64,000 nucleotides of DNA from an uncultured Bacteroidales bacterium. Lineage in GTDB: Bacteria; Bacteroidota; Bacteroidia; Bacteroidales; UBA932. The notes beneath the pieces were generated by a model, which saw nothing but the letters and a program-made list of their open reading frames with translations, was not told where the DNA came from and did not search any database. Shown here piece by piece: positions 34,649 to 43,176 of the stretch; position 1 is the stretch's first letter, and every line of letters begins with the position of its first letter. The translations under genes and the position numbers were made by a program. The stretch spans positions 1 to 64,000 of the forward strand of contig CAJOLJ010000003.1 in assembly GCA_905235445.1 (NCBI GenBank), written 5' to 3'.

Positions 34649-34690
34649 AAAGAGGATGTCCCCCTCCCCGGGGGGCAGCCTCTTTACTTT
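34649..34690. terminator. Convergent terminator after the Wzz-like gene
   Basis: AAAGAGG (34649-34655) with CCTCTTT (34679-34685) plus an inner C/G stem, followed by a T-rich tract on the plus strand. The stop codon of the converging minus-strand gene lies inside it. Confidence 0.7.
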
Positions 34691-35181
34691 CTTTTCACCT
34701 GTTTTAAGTGGAGATTGCCCTGGGGGTCCGATTCCAGGGCGCCATGGCGGTTGGCCCATCTTTCCGTGAAGAAGTCGTAGTAGTTCCCCGTGAAACGGAA
34801 GACGGCATTAAGAAGGGAGGGGAGTCCGACGAGGGGAAGATACAGGGGGCCCATGACTTTCGAGTCCCACATATGGCCTTCCTCATGACGCACTACCGTA
34901 ATGTCGGAGGAAAGGCCCTTGGACAGGAATGCGAAATAACCCAGGGAAATGCCGCCCCTCATGCGGGATGAACTGTAAATCGTGGAATAGGTGTTCCTTA
35001 GAATGGGCTTTACATCACCCTTCCTTCGGAAATATAGCCACATCCCGGCCCCTAGAATGTTCTGTGGGGCCTGCCAAAGCAGAAGAAGGAAGAAGGCTGC
35101 CCACTGAAAGGGGGTGCGCCTTCCCTCTCGGGGGGAGGTGGGGGAAGATGATGATGGGTAATGTGAAGGTTTATGGGTCAA
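34684..35181 (-). CDS. Small membrane protein with a HEEGH motif
   Basis: A 165-residue protein with a Ser/Pro-rich start, a hydrophobic segment (FQWAAFFLLLLWQAPQNILGAGMWLYF) and a second half reading VVRHEEGHMWDSKVMGPLYLPLVGLPSLL, then YYDFFTERWANRHG. HEEGH fits the zinc-metallopeptidase pattern HExxH, and the downstream Glu in FFTERWANRHG could be a third ligand. I recall similar small HExGH proteins in other gut bacteria but no assigned function. It may be a membrane peptidase or a relic. Start could be a later codon, since the first 20 residues are low complexity. Confidence 0.65.
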   Translation of the reverse strand: MTHKPSHYPSSSSPTSPREGRRTPFQWAAFFLLLLWQAPQNILGAGMWLYFRRKGDVKPILRNTYSTIYSSSRMRGGISLGYFAFLSKGLSSDITVVRHEEGHMWDSKVMGPLYLPLVGLPSLLNAVFRFTGNYYDFFTERWANRHGALESDPQGNLHLKQVKRK

Positions 35182-35299
35182 TTATTTCGGTTTTCTGCTG
35201 TCCTTCATCCAAAACCGTACCACAATAAGGGCCAACCTGCTTCGGGGCGGTTCGAAAAGGAGCCTCCAGGGAGCTATTGCATAATAAATGAGGAAAATG

Positions 35300-35308
35300 T
35301 ATATTTGC
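35300..35308 (+). promoter_or_regulatory. -7 element for the transglycosylase gene (TATATTTGC)
   Basis: Exact TAnnTTTGC match about 45 bp ahead of the ATG at 35353. Confidence 0.7.
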
Positions 35309-35352
35309 AGATTATACGGCTTCAAATGAGTTTGGCAAATTGATTCAAGGCA

Positions 35353-36804
35353 ATGACTATCTGTCCTACAAGCAATAATGATAGAGTACTACGGATATCC
35401 TTCCCGGTGCTGCTTCTTCTGATGCTTCTTTGTTCCGGCGGGAATCTGAGTGCACAGAAAAAGCCCCGGCAGACCAGGCGGGAACTCACCGAACAGAACC
35501 TGGACCTCACCAGGCAGCTGGATTCCCTGCAGCGGAGGCTCGCTTTCGTGGAGGACTCCCTGAAATATGCCCGCAGGGAGGTGGATTCCCTCTCCAGGGG
35601 TCCCGTCAGGCATTCTTTCGACCCCTTCCCGACCCTCTCTGTGCGTTCCTACGACAAGAACAGGGTGGACAGTCTCATCAGCCTGTTTTCCACCCAGACA
35701 CACCTTAGCTACATGGCCGTGGACACCGCCGACTACAGCGCCCCATTCCAGGGGCCGGATGCCACGGACGAGCAGTATATCCAGAAGCTTTCAAAGATGG
35801 GGACCATCATGCAGATCCCCTACAACCAGGCGGTTAGGACCTACATCGAGAGATACTCCATCCAGTGGAAGGGCATCATGCCACAGGTTATCGGGCTTTG
35901 CTATTACTATATGCCCATTTTTGAGGAGTCCCTCTCCAAATACGATCTTCCCCTCGAACTCAAGGTCCTTCCCATAATAGAGTCCCTCCTGAACCCGACA
36001 GCCACCTCCAGGGCCGGGGCCCGAGGACTCTGGCAGTTCATCCTTTCCGCAGCTAGGAGCTACGACCTTCGGGTGGACAATTTCATAGACGAGAGGCTGG
36101 ACCCGTACAAGGCCTCCGATGCGGCAGCTAGACTTCTGAGGGACAACTACGAGGTGTTCGGGGACTGGGCGCTTGCCATATCCGCCTACAACTGCGGAAT
36201 GGGCGGGGTGCAGAGGGCCATCAACCGTGCCGGCGGAAAGACCGACTACTGGTCGGTGTATCCGTATCTTCCCCATGAGACCAGGAACTATGTCCCCTCG
36301 TTCGTGGGCATGCTCTATGCCTTGACCTACAGGGATGAACTTGGGATCGAGGCCGAAAGGATCCCCATGCCCCTTAGCACGGATACATTCGATGTCACAG
36401 GCAAAGTGCACCTTGGGCAGGTGAGTTCCCTCGTGGGCATTCCTCTGGACGACCTGCGTTCGCTCAATCCCCAGTACTACAGGGACATAATCCCCGATGA
36501 CCGCCCTTCGTATCCCCTCATCCTTCCCCATTCCTACTCTTCTGCCTTCGCCCAGTGCAAGGACTCCGTGGCGACCCACAAGGCAGATCAGTTCCTCACA
36601 GCATCCGTGCTCAAGGAACCCGCAGGACAGAAGGTAAGCGGCACTTCCTCCAGAAAGGGAGGGGGAGTAGCATACAAGGTGAAGAGCGGGGATACCCTGA
36701 GCCACATCGCAGCCCGCAACCACTGCACGGTTCGCCAGCTCAAGAGCTGGAACAATCTCCGTTCAGACCGCCTGAGGGTGGGGCAGGTGCTGTACATTTA
36801 TTAG
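35353..36804 (+). CDS. Membrane-bound lytic transglycosylase (MltD-like) with LysM
   Basis: Cleaves the glycan strands of peptidoglycan. The 483-residue protein has a signal peptide (VLRISFPVLLLLMLLCSGGNLSA), a coiled stretch (LTRQLDSLQRRLAFVEDSLKYARREVDSL in parts), an SLT catalytic domain at about 170-330 with the catalytic Glu in LKVLPIIESLLNPTATS and the ARGLWQF and ISAYNCGMGGV motifs, and one C-terminal LysM (YKVKSGDTLSHIAARNHCTV). MltD of E. coli has two or more LysM units. It sits next to the polysaccharide block but has its own promoter. Confidence 0.92.
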   Translation: MTICPTSNNDRVLRISFPVLLLLMLLCSGGNLSAQKKPRQTRRELTEQNLDLTRQLDSLQRRLAFVEDSLKYARREVDSLSRGPVRHSFDPFPTLSVRSYDKNRVDSLISLFSTQTHLSYMAVDTADYSAPFQGPDATDEQYIQKLSKMGTIMQIPYNQAVRTYIERYSIQWKGIMPQVIGLCYYYMPIFEESLSKYDLPLELKVLPIIESLLNPTATSRAGARGLWQFILSAARSYDLRVDNFIDERLDPYKASDAAARLLRDNYEVFGDWALAISAYNCGMGGVQRAINRAGGKTDYWSVYPYLPHETRNYVPSFVGMLYALTYRDELGIEAERIPMPLSTDTFDVTGKVHLGQVSSLVGIPLDDLRSLNPQYYRDIIPDDRPSYPLILPHSYSSAFAQCKDSVATHKADQFLTASVLKEPAGQKVSGTSSRKGGGVAYKVKSGDTLSHIAARNHCTVRQLKSWNNLRSDRLRVGQVLYIY

Positions 36805-36868
36805 AGCATCCGGCCTTTTTCCTTCTTTTCTACTATCCATTGTTCTATCGTCTTTTACACTCTTCAAA

Positions 36869-37732
36869 ATGACATTTGGACATATTCCTTCGGCAGCGTT
36901 CCCCTTCCTTCTTGCCGTCCTGCTCCTTTCAGAGCCGCTCCACTGCCAGACAACAGCGACCTCCCTCTCCGATGATGCCTCCTGTAAGGTAGAGAGGGGG
37001 ATTACCGTGGCCCTTCTCGGGGACTCCATCACCTGGCTTGGTGGGGATGACTGCAAGGGTGAGAAAGGATGGAGCAGGTATTTTGTGGAGGAGATGGGTG
37101 AAAAGGTGTCCCTTTGCCGCTCCTACGCCCGTAGCGGGGCAACGTGGACCAATACTCCCTCCACTGTCCGTGACACGAAGTCCGTTTCCGGGAAGCTGGA
37201 CAATAACAATGTCATTTACAATCAGGTCTGCCGTCTTGTGGATGACGTGAAAATAGGTAGCATGGCTACACCGGACGTCATTATGATAGCTGCCGGAATA
37301 AACGATATCTGGTTTCTGAGGTCACGTCCGCAGGCCCTGTCCAGGACACCTGAGGAAGCGTTCGCTTTCAGCGGGACATCCTTCATTACCGGCTCCGCTC
37401 CCGGGGAAATCCTCAGCCTCGCCTGGGCCGTGCGCTACAACTGCGAACTTCTCATGGAAGCTTTCCCCGATGCCCAGATTGTCCTGCTGACCCCGTCCCA
37501 GTGCACCAAGGTCCCCTATGCAACCTTGACCCAGGCCTGCGATATCATAGAGGGCTGCGCCAGGAGGATGGCCTTGGGGGTGATCCGGCTGGACAGGTGC
37601 AGCAGCGTCTACTCCATACGTGAGGGCATTTCCGCACACAGCACTTACGACGGGGTGCACACCTCTTCGGAGGGAGCCCGGCGCAACGGTGTCCTCATAG
37701 CAAATGCCCTTCGTTCCATGCTCCAGAAATAG
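36869..37732 (+). CDS. Secreted SGNH/GDSL hydrolase
   Basis: A 287-residue exported esterase-type protein. After the signal peptide (LLAVLLLSEPLHC) the SGNH blocks appear in order: ALLGDSITWLGG with nucleophile Ser53, a Gly in RSGATW, IAAGINDIW with the block III Asn, and the block V Asp-His in YDGVHTSSEG. Such enzymes add or remove acetyl groups on sugars. It directly precedes an MBOAT acyltransferase and two DHHW proteins on the same strand, so a role in surface polysaccharide O-acetylation (donor side or trimming) is likely but inferred. Confidence 0.85.
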   Translation: MTFGHIPSAAFPFLLAVLLLSEPLHCQTTATSLSDDASCKVERGITVALLGDSITWLGGDDCKGEKGWSRYFVEEMGEKVSLCRSYARSGATWTNTPSTVRDTKSVSGKLDNNNVIYNQVCRLVDDVKIGSMATPDVIMIAAGINDIWFLRSRPQALSRTPEEAFAFSGTSFITGSAPGEILSLAWAVRYNCELLMEAFPDAQIVLLTPSQCTKVPYATLTQACDIIEGCARRMALGVIRLDRCSSVYSIREGISAHSTYDGVHTSSEGARRNGVLIANALRSMLQK

Positions 37733-37768
37733 CCCCTATACCTGGAAAAAAAGATTCCCGCACCGAAA

Positions 37769-39232
37769 ATGGTATTCTCAGACCTATTCTTCCTCTTCGC
37801 TTTCATCCCCTCTTTCGCCCTTTGCTATCTGCTTGGGTATCTGATTGACAGTGCCCTGGCGAAAGGAAAGTCCCCACAGGGGGGGAAGAATATGACTTTC
37901 AGGAATGCCGCCCTGGTCCTTTTCTCCCTCATTTTCTATGCCTGGGGAGAGCCGGTATACGTGTTCCTGATGATTGGAAGCGTCATCATCAACTATATAG
38001 CGGGACGCTTCATAGACGGGGCGGGGAAGTGGCGAGGGGCCGCGATGATAGTGGGAGTGGCCCTGGACCTGTCTATCCTCGCTGTGTTCAAGTACGCAGG
38101 ATTCTTCTGCTCCATACTTCGCTCGCTCGGCCTTCCCGTCGCTGATCCCGGCATTGCCCTTCCCATAGGCATCAGCTTCTACATCTTCCAGTCCATATCC
38201 TACCTTGTGGACGTCTACAGGAGGGAGTCCCCGGGCCAGAAGCGTTTCGTGGACCTGCTGCTGTACATCTCGATGTTCCCTCAGCTCATCGCGGGTCCCA
38301 TCGTGCGGTACGGTACCGTGAGCGAGGAGATCCTGCAGCGCCATGTGTCCCTTTCCGATATAAAGGAAGGAATGTGGCGGTTCATCATAGGTCTCGGAAA
38401 GAAAGTCATCATCTCCAACCAGCTCTCGGAACTGTCCACCCAGTTCCTGGGCGGCGGGGTCGAGGGCCTTTCTTCCCTGACGACCCTGGGGGCCTGGACC
38501 GGCATCCTGGCTTTCACCCTGCAGATTTACTTCGACTTCTCGGGATATTCCGACATGGCCATAGGCATGGGCAGGTGCATGGGATTCCATTTCAAGGAGA
38601 ACTTCGACCATCCCTATATCTCAAGGAGCCTCACCGAGTTCTGGAGGCGCTGGCACATGTCCCTGGGCAGTTTCTTTAGGGACTATGTCTACATTCCCCT
38701 CGGAGGGAACCGCCGTCATCAGCCCCTTAACATCCTCATTGTCTGGTTCCTTACCGGTATGTGGCATGGGGCCAGCTGGAACTTCATCCTGTGGGGACTG
38801 TATTTCGGGATCATAGTGATGATCGAGAAGTACACTATCATCCGCTGGAAGGACCGCATCCCCGCAGTGTTTCTTCACATCTACAGTCTCTTCATAATAA
38901 TAATGGGATGGGGACTGTTCTATTTCGAGGACTTCGCGTCCCTCGGGGTGTTCTTCAAGGCCTTCTTCGGGGCGGGCGCCAAGGACGGGGCCGGGAACTT
39001 CGTGGCCACCAGCGCCCTCCTGGACAATTTCTTCCTGTGGATAGGCGCCATCCTGCTGTCCCTTCCCGTCGGACGGACCTTGGAGGGATGGATCCTCAAG
39101 CTTTTCGGGCAGAAGGCCGGGGAAGCGGTCCTGGAAGTGTCCAAGCTCTTACTTAGCCTCGGAATACTTCTCCTTAGCTGCGCCCTTCTTGTAGGGGCCA
39201 CCAATAACGCATTCATTTACACCAGGTTCTAG
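37769..39232 (+). CDS. MBOAT family O-acyltransferase (AlgI/DltB-like)
   Basis: A 487-residue polytopic membrane enzyme that moves acyl groups from a cytoplasmic donor towards an exported acceptor. The MBOAT core is clear: FPQLIAGPIVRYG, YFDFSGYSDMAIGMGR, EFWRRWHMSLGSFFRDYVYIPLGG with His296, and WFLTGMWHGASWNFILWG with the presumed active-site His333. It lies 36 bp after the SGNH gene and 27 bp before the first DHHW gene. In alginate acetylation AlgI works with periplasmic SGNH-like AlgJ/AlgX, which the next two genes resemble. Confidence 0.93.
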   Translation: MVFSDLFFLFAFIPSFALCYLLGYLIDSALAKGKSPQGGKNMTFRNAALVLFSLIFYAWGEPVYVFLMIGSVIINYIAGRFIDGAGKWRGAAMIVGVALDLSILAVFKYAGFFCSILRSLGLPVADPGIALPIGISFYIFQSISYLVDVYRRESPGQKRFVDLLLYISMFPQLIAGPIVRYGTVSEEILQRHVSLSDIKEGMWRFIIGLGKKVIISNQLSELSTQFLGGGVEGLSSLTTLGAWTGILAFTLQIYFDFSGYSDMAIGMGRCMGFHFKENFDHPYISRSLTEFWRRWHMSLGSFFRDYVYIPLGGNRRHQPLNILIVWFLTGMWHGASWNFILWGLYFGIIVMIEKYTIIRWKDRIPAVFLHIYSLFIIIMGWGLFYFEDFASLGVFFKAFFGAGAKDGAGNFVATSALLDNFFLWIGAILLSLPVGRTLEGWILKLFGQKAGEAVLEVSKLLLSLGILLLSCALLVGATNNAFIYTRF

Positions 39233-39259
39233 GACCTTGACATTATACGGACAGAAAAG

Positions 39260-40723
39260 TTGCGGAAATTATCTTCACATAGGTCGTCATCCATTCTTTC
39301 CCGGGTTTCGGGAATGCTTCTTGCGTTCCTGCTTCTGTACCCCTGTGCCCTTCCTGCCGCCGCCTCCACGCTTCCCTCCGTCCAGAACGAGAGGAAGAGT
39401 TGGAAAGTGCCCCAGAGGGTGGTGGACTTTTTCGATGACATGTGGAATGACACCCTCGACTTTTTCCAGGAGAAGGTTGGACCTTTCTTCACTAAGGACA
39501 GGAGGATAAAGAAAAAAGGTGAACCGTACATAAGGAAAAACGACCGCCTGAGTACACCTGCGCCAGATACCTCCCTTGTCGCTGCGCCTTCCCTCACCTC
39601 CTCCTCCGCCTCCTCCATGCGAAGGGCCTACCGCCATCCTGTGCTGAAGAATCCGGGCCATGTGCCACCACCCAAGGTGATAGTGAACTACACCATCCCT
39701 TCCCCCCGGGAACTGTTCCTTTTCAACGGGAAGGAGAAAAGGACCGTGGGACCCTACGTCAATACGGTCAATCCCGATGCTCCCGCAAGGAAGGCCAGGA
39801 GGATGATTATCGCGGGGAATGGGAATGACATCAGGGCTTTCAGTCCCTTCGGGGCCCCCTATTCCAAGGGCAGGGCATATGCCGAGGTCGTGAACGCCTA
39901 CAAGGAGGCTTTCCCGTCCGTGAGGGTGTACTGCATGCCCATCCCGACAGCGGGGGAGTTCTACCTTCCCGATGCCGCTTCCACCTGGTCCAGCTCCCAG
40001 GGGGACATGATAGATGTCATTTTCGCGGCCCTCAGAAGGGATGTCACTGCGGTGGATGCATACGATGCCTTGGCCTCCCATGTCAGGGAGCCGATATATT
40101 CGAGGACCGACCATCACTGGATGCCGCTCGGGGCCTACTATGCGGCCGAGAGTTTCGCGGTCATGGCCCGCGTCCCGTTCAGGAGCCTCGACAGCTACGA
40201 TACCCATGTGATACATGATTTTACCGGGACCATGTCGGGCTATACCCGTGACAAGAAGGTGCAGTCCACCCGGGAAGAGTTCGTCTACTATACTCCCAGG
40301 GGACTGGACAGCAAGACTATATACACGGTCTACCATCTGGACAGGAAAAGACGCAACGTCATCTCCGAGGACCCTCCCGAGGAAGGCGACTTCTTCATGC
40401 ACTATCCTGACGGCAGTGCCGCAGCCTACAGTACTTTCGCGGGAGGAGACGTACGCATCGTGGAAATCCATACGGGTGCCCGCACATCGGGGCGCCGCCT
40501 CATGATACTGAAGGACAGTTTCGGGAATGCGGTCCCCTCATTCCTGTTCTATTCTTTCGAGGAAATCCATGTCATCGACTGCAGGTATTTCCTGGAGAAC
40601 ATGAAAGAGTATGTCAGCACTCACGGCATAACCGACATCCTTTTTGTCAACAATATGTCACATGTCTGTACGGACGCTACCGTCAACAGCTACTACAAGT
40701 ACTTGACGCAGACAAAGAAATAA
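39260..40723 (+). CDS. DHHW family protein, AlgX/AlgJ-like (first of tandem pair)
   Basis: A 487-residue exported protein. After the signal peptide (VSGMLLAFLLLYPCALPAAAS) comes a non-conserved linker, then the acyltransferase-like domain: RTDHHWMPLGAYYAAESF with Asp284-His286 and, later, LMILKDSFGNAVPSFL with Ser420. The order Asp-His before Ser matches the circularly permuted SGNH-like domain of AlgX/AlgJ. It lacks the usual N-terminal E(K/N)RxL motif of the family, which its neighbour has. It probably transfers the acyl group delivered by the MBOAT protein to an exported glycan. Shared sequence with the next gene shows they are tandem paralogues. Confidence 0.82.
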   Translation: MRKLSSHRSSSILSRVSGMLLAFLLLYPCALPAAASTLPSVQNERKSWKVPQRVVDFFDDMWNDTLDFFQEKVGPFFTKDRRIKKKGEPYIRKNDRLSTPAPDTSLVAAPSLTSSSASSMRRAYRHPVLKNPGHVPPPKVIVNYTIPSPRELFLFNGKEKRTVGPYVNTVNPDAPARKARRMIIAGNGNDIRAFSPFGAPYSKGRAYAEVVNAYKEAFPSVRVYCMPIPTAGEFYLPDAASTWSSSQGDMIDVIFAALRRDVTAVDAYDALASHVREPIYSRTDHHWMPLGAYYAAESFAVMARVPFRSLDSYDTHVIHDFTGTMSGYTRDKKVQSTREEFVYYTPRGLDSKTIYTVYHLDRKRRNVISEDPPEEGDFFMHYPDGSAAAYSTFAGGDVRIVEIHTGARTSGRRLMILKDSFGNAVPSFLFYSFEEIHVIDCRYFLENMKEYVSTHGITDILFVNNMSHVCTDATVNSYYKYLTQTKK

Positions 40724-40757
40724 AGATAACCCCCTTCAAAATATACCAAGCCGGGAA

Positions 40758-42569
40758 ATGAACCTCTCACCGAAGAAATACTCCCTGATATACCTTGTCC
40801 CCATCATCCTTCTGTGGGCGGGCCTCACTGTGGTATTCAATACCTTCCCCCGTTCCACCTACTCGGAACTGGAGAAAAGGTCCCTGAAGACTCCTCCTCC
40901 CTTCACCCTGGATTCCCTCCGGAGCGGGGCATTCACCTCGGAGGTCAGTTCCTGGTATTCCGACAGCGAGCCTTTCAGGGATGATTTCATGACTGCCAGC
41001 ATGACTTTCGACCACCTGCTCGCCTTCCCGGGAAGCGGGAGCGAAAGGGTGCGTTTCCATGCCCCGAAGGACCCGATGGGCGGGGAGGAGGAGGACTCTG
41101 CCGCATTTGCCGCCTTGCTCTCCCAGGAGGACAGCCTCGCCTCCATTCCCAAGGAGGGTTATTCCCCCTACTCGCCGGGGGATACCCTCGCCTACAGCGG
41201 AGGGGCGGAAGACAAGGCCAAGATCGCCAATTCAGGCATAATAATAGTCGGGAGCGGGGAGAATGTGAGGGCCCTGATGGGATTCTGGGCCACGGAGAAG
41301 AACGGCGGGAACTATGCCCAGACGGTGAACCGGTACGATGCGGTATTCGGTGACTCGGTGAAGGTATACTGCATGCCGATCCCCACGTCCACTGAGTTCT
41401 ACTGCCCTCCTTCGGCCAAGAAGACCATAAAGGAGCAGTGGCCGGTCATGAACAATATCTTCATCCATCTGAACCCCAGGGTCAAGGTGGTCAATATCCA
41501 TCCTGTCCTCTCGGAGCACAGGGCGGAACCCATTTATCTGAGGACCGACCACCACTGGGCCCCTCTGGGGGCTTTTTATGCCGCCAGGGAGTTCGCGAAG
41601 GAGGCGGGAGTGCCCTTCAGGGAACTGGATGCCTACGATGAGCATGTGATCCATCGTTTCGTCGGGTCCATGTACGGGTACTCAGGGGACATATCGGTAA
41701 AGAAAGCCCCCGAGGATTTTGTGTATTACATTCCCAACCAGGTTAGTTTCACCACCACCTACATCAACTACTCCGCGAACGAGGACCTCCAGGTGACCGG
41801 GGAGTCCAAGCCCCACGAGGGCAATTACTTCTACCAGTTCCCCGACGGCAGCGGAGGAGCCTATTCCACCTTCATGGGAGGTGACATGAAACTGACCAAG
41901 GTGGTCACCGGGACAGGCAACGGAAGGAGGGTGCTCATACTGAAGGACAGCTTCGGAAACGCTGTCCCCGGGTATCTTTTCTACTCCTTCGAGGAGGTGC
42001 ATGTGGTGGATTTCCGGTACTTCACCAAGAACCTCGTGAAGTACGTGGGCGAGAACCACATAACCGACATCCTCTTCGCGAACAATACCGGCAACTGCTG
42101 CAACGCTTTCGTGTGCCGAAGCTATATCCGCTTCCTTACCCAGAGGGGAGGGATCGTGGTTCCCGACGTGCCCAAGGACACGACCTACAGGAAAGACGTG
42201 ATGAGCAGGGAAGCGGTGGACTCCGTGGAGAGGGCTGCCATGCTAAGGAGGGATTCAACTGCGGTGGATTCATTGAGGGGGAAGGTTGCGGACTCCCTTC
42301 TCGTGGGAGGGGCCGACTCCCTGCGTCCTAAGGCCGCACTCCCCGACTCCCTTAGGAAAGGGGTCCCTGCACCCTCCGACAGCAGCGCCCTTAAAACTGC
42401 CGTGCCCGAGGTGAAGGAGAAGAGTGGCGGGGAACAGCTGAAGGAAGAGCCTCCCGTGAAAGAGGAGAAGAGTAAAGCCAAGGAGGAAGAAGGGGAGAAG
42501 AAGGAGAGCGGGGAAGAAGAAAACTCCGGCACTGAAAAAACAGGGGACCAGGTCGGCGGAGCATTATGA
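40758..42569 (+). CDS. DHHW family protein, AlgX/AlgJ-like (second of tandem pair)
   Basis: A 603-residue protein with an N-terminal membrane anchor (YLVPIILLWAGLTVVFNTF), the family N-terminal motif ELEKRSLKTPPPF, and the catalytic-type blocks RTDHHWAPLGAFYAAREF (Asp264-His266) and LILKDSFGNAVPGYLF (Ser398). The domain is about half identical by eye to the preceding gene. From residue about 470 there is a 130-residue tail rich in Ser/Asp, then Glu/Lys/Pro repeats, predicted disordered. It overlaps the next gene by 4 bp (ATGA), which indicates coupled translation. Confidence 0.84.
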   Translation: MNLSPKKYSLIYLVPIILLWAGLTVVFNTFPRSTYSELEKRSLKTPPPFTLDSLRSGAFTSEVSSWYSDSEPFRDDFMTASMTFDHLLAFPGSGSERVRFHAPKDPMGGEEEDSAAFAALLSQEDSLASIPKEGYSPYSPGDTLAYSGGAEDKAKIANSGIIIVGSGENVRALMGFWATEKNGGNYAQTVNRYDAVFGDSVKVYCMPIPTSTEFYCPPSAKKTIKEQWPVMNNIFIHLNPRVKVVNIHPVLSEHRAEPIYLRTDHHWAPLGAFYAAREFAKEAGVPFRELDAYDEHVIHRFVGSMYGYSGDISVKKAPEDFVYYIPNQVSFTTTYINYSANEDLQVTGESKPHEGNYFYQFPDGSGGAYSTFMGGDMKLTKVVTGTGNGRRVLILKDSFGNAVPGYLFYSFEEVHVVDFRYFTKNLVKYVGENHITDILFANNTGNCCNAFVCRSYIRFLTQRGGIVVPDVPKDTTYRKDVMSREAVDSVERAAMLRRDSTAVDSLRGKVADSLLVGGADSLRPKAALPDSLRKGVPAPSDSSALKTAVPEVKEKSGGEQLKEEPPVKEEKSKAKEEEGEKKESGEEENSGTEKTGDQVGGAL

Positions 42570-43135
42570 AAGTGAATTCTCCCGACCTTTCCTCCGAGCT
42601 TCAGGGATACTCCCGGAGGCTGGAAGCTGACCTTTGGGGCAAGTGCGTCTCTCGGGGGCTCCTTGCAGGGGAAGTCCTTCCTTCGAGCCCCGACATAGAT
42701 GACGCCTTCGTGAGCCTCTCTCCGGATTACCTCGCAGATGCCATAAAGGAGTTCAATGCCTATCCCGAGGTGGTATTCGCCTGGGCCGGTTTCCTGGGAA
42801 GCGCAGTGGCATATCTCTGGGACAAGGACTGGGAGCGGTACTCTCCCGGGAGTTACGCTTTCTACCGGGGGGAGAGGGGGTATGACTACATGGATGAGCA
42901 TATCCTTTACGATATCATTGGCTACGGGCAGGATAGCGAGGAGGCGAAGACCCTCCTCGAGGACATGAGATACCTCAGTGGCCATGCACTCTCATTCCTT
43001 CTTCACGACGGGCTGGAGAGCGGGACACTGCAGGCTTACCGGGGAGTTGTCCTCACTGTCGAGGTCATGTACCGCTTCGGAGCGGCGCTAATGCTGTGGC
43101 GACTGGGTTACAGGATGCACTCTCACTCCTTCTAG
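42566..43135 (+). CDS. Conserved-looking protein of unknown function coupled to the DHHW gene
   Basis: A 189-residue protein I do not recognise. It has no signal peptide. It is helical, with hydrophobic segments EVVFAWAGFLGSAVAYLW and VVLTVEVMYRFGAALMLWRLGY that may be buried or membrane-facing, and conserved-type acidic/aromatic stretches (GYDYMDEHILYDIIGYGQ). Its start codon lies within the stop of the preceding gene. Good codon use and the overlap support it as a real gene. A cytoplasmic helper of the acylation set is one guess; nothing in the sequence proves it. Confidence 0.7.
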   Translation: MKVNSPDLSSELQGYSRRLEADLWGKCVSRGLLAGEVLPSSPDIDDAFVSLSPDYLADAIKEFNAYPEVVFAWAGFLGSAVAYLWDKDWERYSPGSYAFYRGERGYDYMDEHILYDIIGYGQDSEEAKTLLEDMRYLSGHALSFLLHDGLESGTLQAYRGVVLTVEVMYRFGAALMLWRLGYRMHSHSF

Positions 43136-43176
43136 CCCCCTCCCGCCATCCGATAACCACTCTACCATAGGCACTT

